Assembly (NCBI GenBank): GCA_963605415.1
Contig: CAVCUL010000003.1
Span: 62,001 to 126,000 of the forward strand
Reading direction: 5' to 3'
Origin: CAG-217 sp963605415
GTDB taxonomy: Bacteria; Bacillota; Clostridia; Oscillospirales; Acutalibacteraceae
Length of the DNA stretch: 64,000 nucleotides
This document shows, in pieces, positions 17,417 through 23,634 of this stretch. The notes under the pieces are model-generated. The model made no database searches, was not told the origin of the DNA, and saw only the letters and a list, made by a program, of their open reading frames with translations. Every line of letters begins with the position of its first letter. Position 1 is the first letter of the stretch. A program made the position numbers and the translations under genes.

Positions 17417-18682
17417 TTACACCGTTGCCGGGTCGGCAATATAGCCCTTGACCGCAGAGGCAGCCGCCACAGCGGGAGAGGCCAAATAAATCTCAGACTC
17501 CGTGTGACCCATACGGCCCACAAAGTTCCGGTTTGAGGTAGAAACCGCCCGCTCACCGGCGGCCAAAATACCCATATGACCGCCCAGGCAGGGACCGCAT
17601 GTTGGGGTAGACACCACCGCACCGGCCTCAACGAAGATTTGGGTCAGACCCTCTTCAATGCACTGCAAATAAATGCGCTGGGTGGCCGGGATCACGATCA
17701 CGCGCACATCCTGGGCCACTTTGCGACCCTTCAAGATCGCCGCTGCGGCGCGCATATCTTCCATTCTGCCGTTGGTGCAGGAGCCGATCACTACCTGATC
17801 AATGGCGATCTTCTCACCGTCCACTTCGTCAATGGTGTGGGTGTTCTCCGGCAGGTGCGGGAACGCAACTGTGGGCTTTAAGGTGCTCAGATCAATTTTT
17901 ACGGTGCGGGTGTACTCCGCGTCCGGATCCGCCTCGTAAATGGTATATTCCCGCTCTGCGCGGCCGTTCACATACTGCAAGGTCACATCATCTACCGGGA
18001 AAATGCCGTTCTTGGCGCCGCACTCGATGGCCATATTGCTGATACACAGCCGGTCGTCCATAGACAGCTCTGCAATACCGTCGCCGGTGAATTCCAAAGA
18101 CTGGTAGAGAGCGCCGTCCACGCCGATCTCACCGATCAGATGCAGTACCACATCCTTGCCGCTGACAAAGGGCGCCTTTTTGCCGGTGATCTCCACTTTA
18201 ATGGCAGAGGGCACCTTGAACCAGGCCTTACCGGTGACCATACCGGCGGCCATATCCGTAGAGCCTACGCCGGTGGAGAACGCACCCAGTGCGCCGTAAG
18301 TACAGGTATGACTGTCTGCGCCGATCACGCAGTCACCGCAGGCCACAATCCCCTGCTCCGGCAGCAACGCGTGCTCAATCCCCATATTGCCCACATCAAA
18401 GTAGTGGGTTATGCCGTGGGCACGTGCAAAAGTGCGCACCTGTTTGCAGTTCTGGGCGGACTGAATGTCCTTATTGGGGGTAAAGTGGTCCATTACAAGG
18501 GCAATGCGGGTCTTATCAAACACGCCGTCCTTGCCGAATTTATTCATCTCGTTAATAGCGACCGGAGAAGTCACATCGTTGCCAAGCACCATATCCAGCT
18601 TGGCCTCGATCAGCTGACCGGCCACCACATGATCCAAACCGGCATGGGCCGCCAGGATCTTTTGCGTCATTGTCATTCCCAT
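17417..18682 (-). CDS. leuC: 3-isopropylmalate dehydratase large subunit
   Basis: A 421-residue aconitase-family protein that with LeuD converts 2-isopropylmalate to 3-isopropylmalate. The [4Fe-4S] ligands are in VIGSCTNGRMEDMR and TCGPCLGGHMG, and the substrate region DHFTPNKDIQSA and GADSHTCTYGALG are present. The ATG at 18682 (MGMTMTQKILAAHAG) is preceded by AAGGA ten bases upstream; the GTG at 18691 is too close to that site. Confidence 0.95.
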   Translation of the reverse strand: MGMTMTQKILAAHAGLDHVVAGQLIEAKLDMVLGNDVTSPVAINEMNKFGKDGVFDKTRIALVMDHFTPNKDIQSAQNCKQVRTFARAHGITHYFDVGNMGIEHALLPEQGIVACGDCVIGADSHTCTYGALGAFSTGVGSTDMAAGMVTGKAWFKVPSAIKVEITGKKAPFVSGKDVVLHLIGEIGVDGALYQSLEFTGDGIAELSMDDRLCISNMAIECGAKNGIFPVDDVTLQYVNGRAEREYTIYEADPDAEYTRTVKIDLSTLKPTVAFPHLPENTHTIDEVDGEKIAIDQVVIGSCTNGRMEDMRAAAAILKGRKVAQDVRVIVIPATQRIYLQCIEEGLTQIFVEAGAVVSTPTCGPCLGGHMGILAAGERAVSTSNRNFVGRMGHTESEIYLASPAVAAASAVKGYIADPATV

Positions 18683-18696
18683 GATCGTCACCGTCC

Positions 18697-19206
18697 TTAA
18701 ATATCGTCCGTAAAGGAACCGGCCCCGCGCTCCAGTGAGGTTACACCGGTTCGAGCCAGCTCTACAATGCTAAAGCGCTTCTCCAGCTGCTGAATAAAGC
18801 CGTCCAGAATTTCCCCGGAACCGGAAAATTCCAGGGTTACTGTCTCAGCGGAAATGTCCAGTACACGGGCACCATATCCGGCATTGATCGCCAAAAGCGC
18901 ATTCTTCTCAGGCAGCCCCTGTGCGTGCACTTTAATCAGCAGCAACTCAGAAGACACAGAATTCTCAGGAGTCAACTCGGACACTTTCTTCACGATCTCC
19001 AGTTTCAGAAGCTGACGCTTAATTTGGCGGAAGTTCTCCGGCTCCGTGTTGGTCTCAATGGTCATACGGGAGAAGTTGGGGTCCTCCGTCTCACTCACCG
19101 TTAAAGAGGAGATGTTGTACGCACGGCGGGAGAACAGGCTGGCTACCCGTTGCAGCACGCCGCTCTCGTTATCCACAAGAACAGATAAAACCAATTTTTC
19201 TTTCAT
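18697..19206 (-). CDS. ilvN: Acetolactate synthase small (regulatory) subunit
   Basis: A 169-residue IlvN/IlvH with an N-terminal ACT domain (VLVDNESGVLQRVASLFSRRAYNISSL) that binds valine for feedback control and a C-terminal domain (KFSIVELARTG-type end). It activates IlvB. The ATG at 19206 is preceded by GGAGG with an 8-base spacer, which is better than the in-frame start at 19221. The stop codon is 14 bases from leuC. Confidence 0.95.
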   Translation of the reverse strand: MKEKLVLSVLVDNESGVLQRVASLFSRRAYNISSLTVSETEDPNFSRMTIETNTEPENFRQIKRQLLKLEIVKKVSELTPENSVSSELLLIKVHAQGLPEKNALLAINAGYGARVLDISAETVTLEFSGSGEILDGFIQQLEKRFSIVELARTGVTSLERGAGSFTDDI

Positions 19207-19221
19207 CTTCCTTGCCTCCAA

Positions 19222-20886
19222 TCAGTTAAACTGCTCAATAATATCCGTGTGTGCGCCGCCGGGCGGGATCATCGGCAGCACATTGCTGTCCGGCGAAATA
19301 CGGCAATCCACCAGCACCGGGCCGGGATAAGCCAGCGCTTCTGCCAGCACAGCGTCAATATCATCATTGGTGCTGATCCGCAGACCCTTTACGCCAAAGG
19401 CTTCTGCTACCTTCACAAAATCCGTAATCCGGTGAGGATCCGTGTCGGAAAAGCGATTTTCATAAAACAACTTTTGCCACTGGCGAACCATACCCAGCAC
19501 GGTGTTGTTCATAATGAACATCTTCACCGGGATATTGTAGGACGCCATGGTGGCCAGCTCGGACAGGTTCATATGGAAGCCGCCGTCACCGGCAAACATC
19601 ACCACCGTCTGGTCCGGGCAGCCCATGGCTGCGCCAAAGGCAGCACCCATGGAATAGCCCATGGTGCCCAGGCCGCCGGAGGTCAGCAGGGTGCGGGGTC
19701 GGGTGTACTTATAGAACTGGGCAGCCCACAGCTGGTGCTGGCCCACATCGGTCACCACAATGGTGTCGTCCGGGGTCTTTTCGTCGATTTTTTCGATCAG
19801 GGTCTGGGGGTTCACGTAATCCCCGATCTGCAGCTGCTTAAAGGGATGACGACTGGCCTCGATCTCCGCTTTCCAGGCGCTGTGATCCATCTGCTCCACA
19901 CTGCGGGTCAGCATAGGCAGGATCTCTGCCAGGTCGCCGCGCAGGTGGTAGTTGGAGAAAATGTTTTTATCCATCTCCGCCGCGTCAATGTCAATATGTA
20001 AGATCTCCGCATTGGGTGCGAACTTCTTGCGGTTACCGGCCACGCGGTCGGAGAAGCGGGCGCCACAGGTAATAATCACATCGCAGTCGTGGGCAGCCTT
20101 GTTGGCCTCAAAATGGCCGTGCATACCGATCAGCCCCACATGCAGCGGGTGGCCGTAGGGAAACGCGCCCAGGCCCATCAAGGAGGACACCACCGGGGCG
20201 TCCAGTTTTTCGGCAAAGGTAATCAAATCCTCGCCCACATTGGAGAGAATGGCGCCGCCGCCTACATAGATCAGCGGCTTCTTGGCGTTTTTCAGCAGTT
20301 CCAATGCTCGATCCACGCAGGACTGCTTGGGCATTTTGAACGGCTCTATCTCAATCTTTGGCTCTACCACATAGTCGCAGGTGGCGGAGGTCATATCTTT
20401 GGGAATATCCACCAGCACCGGCCCTTTACGCCCGGTCTGGGCAATGCGGAAAGCCCGGCGCAATGTAGGCGCCAGCTCCTCCACAGACTTCACTTGGAAA
20501 TTGTGCTTAGTTATGGGCATGGTAATACCACAGATGTCTACCTCTTGAAAACTGTCACGCCCCAGGCCGGAGGTGGCATAGTTACAAGTGATGGCAACCA
20601 CCGGCACAGAGTCCATATAAGCCGTAGCAATACCGGTCACCAGATTGGTGGAACCGGGGCCGGAGGTGGCAAAGCAAACGCCCACTTTACCGGTAGCACG
20701 GGCATAACCGTCCGCTGCGTGAGATGCGCCCTGCTCGTGGGCGGTCAGGATATGCTTAAAGGTATCGCCGTATTTATAAAGTTCGTCAAAAATATTCAGG
20801 ATCGTGCCGCCGGGGTAGCCAAAGACGGTATCTACGCCCTGTTCTTTCAGCACTTCAAGAACGATCTGAGAGCCGTTGAGTTCCAT
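19222..20886 (-). CDS. ilvB: Acetolactate synthase large (catalytic) subunit
   Basis: A 554-residue thiamine diphosphate enzyme, first common step of valine/leucine/isoleucine synthesis. N-terminal FGYPGGTILNIFDEL and TAHEQGASHAADGYARATG carry the catalytic Glu. The thiamine-binding motif GDGGFHMNLSELATMASYNIPVK (Gly-Asp-Gly...Asn-type) is near residue 435. It is the first gene of ilvBN-leuCD, with its own promoter and only a ~30-base leader. Confidence 0.95.
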   Translation of the reverse strand: MELNGSQIVLEVLKEQGVDTVFGYPGGTILNIFDELYKYGDTFKHILTAHEQGASHAADGYARATGKVGVCFATSGPGSTNLVTGIATAYMDSVPVVAITCNYATSGLGRDSFQEVDICGITMPITKHNFQVKSVEELAPTLRRAFRIAQTGRKGPVLVDIPKDMTSATCDYVVEPKIEIEPFKMPKQSCVDRALELLKNAKKPLIYVGGGAILSNVGEDLITFAEKLDAPVVSSLMGLGAFPYGHPLHVGLIGMHGHFEANKAAHDCDVIITCGARFSDRVAGNRKKFAPNAEILHIDIDAAEMDKNIFSNYHLRGDLAEILPMLTRSVEQMDHSAWKAEIEASRHPFKQLQIGDYVNPQTLIEKIDEKTPDDTIVVTDVGQHQLWAAQFYKYTRPRTLLTSGGLGTMGYSMGAAFGAAMGCPDQTVVMFAGDGGFHMNLSELATMASYNIPVKMFIMNNTVLGMVRQWQKLFYENRFSDTDPHRITDFVKVAEAFGVKGLRISTNDDIDAVLAEALAYPGPVLVDCRISPDSNVLPMIPPGGAHTDIIEQFN

Positions 20887-20921
20887 TGAATTCCTCTCCT
20901 ATCACATAAAATTTAATATAT

Positions 20922-20950
20922 ATTTTAGAATATTTGCAATACTATGTCAA
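20922..20950 (-). promoter_or_regulatory. Promoter of the ilvB-ilvN-leuC-leuD operon
   Basis: TTGACA (20945-20950) and TAAAAT (20922-20927) separated by 17 bases on the minus strand. The predicted start is about 30 bases before the ilvB ATG, leaving no room for a T-box, leader peptide or terminator. Regulation of the operon would have to act at the promoter. Confidence 0.8.
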
Positions 20951-20963
20951 GAAAAATTTATCC

Positions 20964-20992
20964 TTGTAAAAACACCGTGCTTGGTATATACT
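20964..20992 (+). promoter_or_regulatory. Promoter of ychF
   Basis: TTGTAA (20964-20969) and TATACT (20987-20992) with a 17-base spacer, divergent from the ilvB promoter and about 48 bases before the ychF ATG. Confidence 0.55.
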
Positions 20993-21039
20993 TATATTTA
21001 CACCAAACAGCGTATAATTCAAACATTGGAGCAGAACAA

Positions 21040-22134
21040 ATGAAACTTGGTATTGTAGGCTTGCCGAATGTGGGCAAGAGCACACTTTTTAACGCCATTA
21101 CTAACGCAGGCGCTCAGAGCGCCAACTACCCCTTTTGCACAATAGAGCCCAATGTGGGTATGGTCAGCGTGCCGGATGAACGGCTGGACAAGCTGGCCGA
21201 GATGTACCACCCGGATAAATTCACCCCTGCCACCATTGAGTTTGTGGACATAGCCGGGCTGGTTAAGGGCGCATCCAAGGGCGAGGGTCTGGGTAACAAA
21301 TTCCTGTCCCATATCCGCGAAGTAGACGCCATTCTTCATGTGGTGCGCTGCTTTGAGAATGACGATATCACTCATGTAGACGGCTCTGTGGACCCGGCGC
21401 GGGACATTGAGACCATCAATTTAGAGCTGATTCTCTCTGATCTGGATATTCTAAGCCGTCGGATTGACAGCCGTAAAAAAGCAATGAAGGGCGATAAGAC
21501 CCTGGCGCCGGAGGTGGCATTCCTGGAACGCCTTGCTGCGGAAATGGAAGAGGGCAAAACCGCCCGCAGCGTGGAAATCAGCGAGGACGAGCAGGAGTAC
21601 CTGAAAGAGGTGTCCCTCCTGACCATCAAGCCGGTAATCTACGCCTGCAATATGGGCGAGGACGATTTTAACGCCGGGATTGAGAACAATCCGTTTTATA
21701 AAGCAGTAGAAGAGATTGCTGCCGCAGAGGGTGCGGAAACCCTGCCCATTTGCGCAGAAATGGAGGCGGAGATTGCCCAACTGGACGAGGAAGAAAAGGC
21801 CATGTTTCTAAGTGACATGGGTCTGGAAAAAAGCGGACTGGATCGTCTGATCAAGAAAAGCTATTCCCTGTTGGGGCTGATTTCCTACCTAACTGCCGGC
21901 AAACCGGAAGTGCGCGCCTGGACCATAAAAAAAGGCACAAAGGCCCCCCAGGCCGCCGGAAAAATCCATACGGATTTTGAGCGTGGATTCATTCGCGCCG
22001 AGGTGGTTTCCTTTGATGATCTGATCGCCTGCGGCGGAATGACAGCAGCCAAAGAAAAAGGCTTGGTTCGCAGTGAGGGAAAGGAATATGTAATGCAGGA
22101 TGGTGATGTAGTACTGTTCCGCTTTAATGTATAA
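21040..22134 (+). CDS. ychF: Redox-regulated ATPase YchF
   Basis: A 364-residue OLA1/YchF P-loop protein: G1 GLPNVGKSTLFNAITNAG at residues 6-23, G3 DIAGLVKGASKGEGLGNKFL, the family's altered G4, and a C-terminal TGS domain (RAWTIKKGTKAPQAAGKIHTDFERGFIRAEV). It binds ribosomes and hydrolyses ATP rather than GTP. The ATG at 21040 follows GGAG by nine bases and gives the canonical MKLGIVG start. Confidence 0.95.
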   Translation: MKLGIVGLPNVGKSTLFNAITNAGAQSANYPFCTIEPNVGMVSVPDERLDKLAEMYHPDKFTPATIEFVDIAGLVKGASKGEGLGNKFLSHIREVDAILHVVRCFENDDITHVDGSVDPARDIETINLELILSDLDILSRRIDSRKKAMKGDKTLAPEVAFLERLAAEMEEGKTARSVEISEDEQEYLKEVSLLTIKPVIYACNMGEDDFNAGIENNPFYKAVEEIAAAEGAETLPICAEMEAEIAQLDEEEKAMFLSDMGLEKSGLDRLIKKSYSLLGLISYLTAGKPEVRAWTIKKGTKAPQAAGKIHTDFERGFIRAEVVSFDDLIACGGMTAAKEKGLVRSEGKEYVMQDGDVVLFRFNV

Positions 22135-22221
22135 GCTCCGTGTATTTAATCACCGCATTCCGCGTTTTGCTTATTATTATCCAAGTTAGATAAGAATTTT
22201 TCCTTGCAGAATGAAAAATTG

Positions 22222-22250
22222 TTGACTGTGACCAATAACCGTTGTATAAT
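22222..22250 (+). promoter_or_regulatory. Promoter of the sigma factor gene
   Basis: TTGACT (22222-22227) and a perfect TATAAT (22245-22250) with 17 bases between, 21 bases before the ATG at 22272. This indicates expression by the vegetative sigma factor. Confidence 0.75.
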
Positions 22251-22271
22251 CAATCATAAGGCAGGAAAATT

Positions 22272-22841
22272 ATGTCAGCAACGAAGAAAACAGATATTGA
22301 ACCGCTGGTTCCCGCCGCCCAAAGCGGCAGCGGCGAAGCCATCAACGCACTGGTCCACGCCATGCGCCCTACGGTGGAGATGATCGCCATGAAGTACATT
22401 CACTCTCCGCTGGAGAAGGACGATCTGGTCCAGGAGGGTATGATCGGTCTGCTGGCCGCCCTGCGTGCCTACCGACCGGAGCGGGGCGCCGCCTTTCGCA
22501 CTTTTGCCGGTACTTGTATTGAAAATGCAATACAGACCGCTCTGCGAAAATTCAGCCGCCGCAAAGATGTTCCGGCAGACAATATGGTCCCCTTGGAAGA
22601 CTATTTGGACCACGCCGGTACAGCCGTCAGTGCGGAGGACGATTTTTTGGCCGCAGAGAGTGTGGCGCGCCTGAGCCGAGCGCTGGAGGAGCAGTTGTCC
22701 CCTATGGAGAATGAGGTGCTGCGCCTGCACATCGGCGGTTTTCGTTATGCAGACATAGCCGCCCGCCTGGGCAAAAGCCCCAAGGCGGTGGACAACGCAT
22801 TACAGCGTATTCGTAAGAAGCTGACGCTTCTTTTTGAATAA
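22272..22841 (+). CDS. Sigma-70 family RNA polymerase sigma factor, SigH-like
   Basis: A 189-residue sigma factor with region 2 (KDDLVQEGMIGLLAALRAYRPERGAAFRTFAGTCIENAIQTALRKFSR split over residues about 45-92) and region 4 (LSPMENEVLRLHIGGFRYADIAARLGKSPKAVDNALQRIRKKL at about 141-183). Region 3 is absent. The region 2 pattern and the PKAVDNALQRIRKKL ending resemble SigH (Spo0H), the sigma factor for early sporulation, more than ECF sigma factors. No anti-sigma gene is adjacent. It is followed by a zinc-ribbon protein 26 bases downstream. The exact regulon is unknown. Confidence 0.8.
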   Translation: MSATKKTDIEPLVPAAQSGSGEAINALVHAMRPTVEMIAMKYIHSPLEKDDLVQEGMIGLLAALRAYRPERGAAFRTFAGTCIENAIQTALRKFSRRKDVPADNMVPLEDYLDHAGTAVSAEDDFLAAESVARLSRALEEQLSPMENEVLRLHIGGFRYADIAARLGKSPKAVDNALQRIRKKLTLLFE

Positions 22842-22867
22842 ATCTTATGAGAGGTAGTTAAGGTCCA

Positions 22868-23143
22868 ATGTACGAAGACAAAACATTAGTCTGCAAGGAT
22901 TGTGGGAACGAATTCGTCTTTACAGCCGGTGAACAGGAGTTCTACGCTGAAAAGGGATTTGTCAACGAGCCCCAGCGCTGCAAGGCTTGCCGTAGCGCAA
23001 GAAAAGCCGCCGCTCGCGGTCCCCGCGAGATGCACGATGCTGTTTGCGCCAACTGCGGCGCTGCCTGCAAGGTTCCCTTTGAGCCGCGGGAAGACCGTCC
23101 GGTCTATTGCAGCGAGTGCTTTGCGAACATGAAGGCAGAGTAA
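22868..23143 (+). CDS. Zinc-ribbon protein of the CxxC-x17-CxxC type
   Basis: A 91-residue protein with two Cys-based zinc sites. The first is CKDC...CKAC in the N-terminal half (zf-trcl-like, with ETAGEQEFYAEKGF-type spacing), and the second is CANC, 17 residues, then CSEC. Small proteins of this kind are widespread in Firmicutes and of unknown function; nucleic-acid binding is the usual guess. It shares the promoter of the sigma factor gene and ends before a strong terminator. Confidence 0.8.
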   Translation: MYEDKTLVCKDCGNEFVFTAGEQEFYAEKGFVNEPQRCKACRSARKAAARGPREMHDAVCANCGAACKVPFEPREDRPVYCSECFANMKAE

Positions 23144-23190
23144 CCGGTTATTGATATAAATCTATAAATAGCATCTATTTCAATAGCAAA

Positions 23191-23231
23191 AAAGAACAGC
23201 TATCCGCAAGGGTAACTGTTCTTTTTCTTTT
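23191..23231. terminator. Terminator after the sigma factor/zinc-ribbon genes
   Basis: A perfect 9-bp stem AAAGAACAG/CTGTTCTTT (23191-23199 and 23216-23224), with further pairing inside, is followed by T-rich sequence on the plus strand. On the minus strand it is followed by six T residues, so it can serve both directions. Confidence 0.85.
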
Positions 23232-23241
23232 GTGTTATGGA

Positions 23242-23486
23242 TTATTCCTTACCGTTCCAGCAGTAGGTGCACAGCTGATCCGCCGGAATGCCCACATGGA
23301 GCCGTCGATCACATCCTGGGCGTAGCGAATGCCCTCTACAAAATTCTCTTTTTGGTCGATCAGCGCCGCCACCAGTTCCGTGGGGTTGATCTCGCCGCCC
23401 TGCATTTCAAAGAAATGGGCGTTAGTGCCGATGATCTCGTCCACAATGGCGTCTGCATTGTTGATCTTGCCTACCTCTCCTTGGAA
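23242..23486 (-). pseudogene. purF remnant (amidophosphoribosyltransferase) with internal deletion and frameshift
   Basis: The minus strand encodes about 60 residues (GKINNADAIVDEI, HFFEMQGGEINPTELVAAL, ENFVEGIRYAQDVIDGSM) that match the glutamine amidotransferase domain of clostridial PurF. About at 23300 the frame changes, and the next 18 residues (VGIPADQLCTYCWNGKE and stop) are the PurF C-terminal tail. The roughly 350 residues normally between these blocks are absent, and no start codon with a ribosome binding site precedes the fragment. A 123-codon open frame here (23235-23606) runs through without the tail and is not a functional gene. The family call is from memory of conserved PurF sequence. 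Confidence 0.7.
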
Positions 23487-23540
23487 TGTGCCTATTATAA
23501 TAGATGATCCGCAAAATACAAAGAAAAATTGCAATTTTTT

Positions 23541-23577
23541 TACAAAATAAAGGCCACCGGTTTTGCCGATGGCCTTT
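23541..23577 (-). terminator. Terminator of the large secreted protein gene
   Basis: An 8-bp stem AAAGGCCA/TGGCCTTT (23549-23556 and 23570-23577) with extra GC pairing inside, followed on the minus strand by TTTATTTTG. It lies about 60 bases after the stop at 23635. Confidence 0.7.
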
Positions 23578-23634
23578 GCGGTGGGAAATCGCACGCAATT
23601 TTGCAAACGGGCAACAGTCCCCTGCTCTCGCCGT

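Noticed and set aside
23235..23606. A 123-codon open frame as an intact small gene
   Set aside because: It is best explained as part of the purF remnant; the first 40 codons are unrelated AT-rich sequence and the terminator of the neighbouring gene lies inside them.
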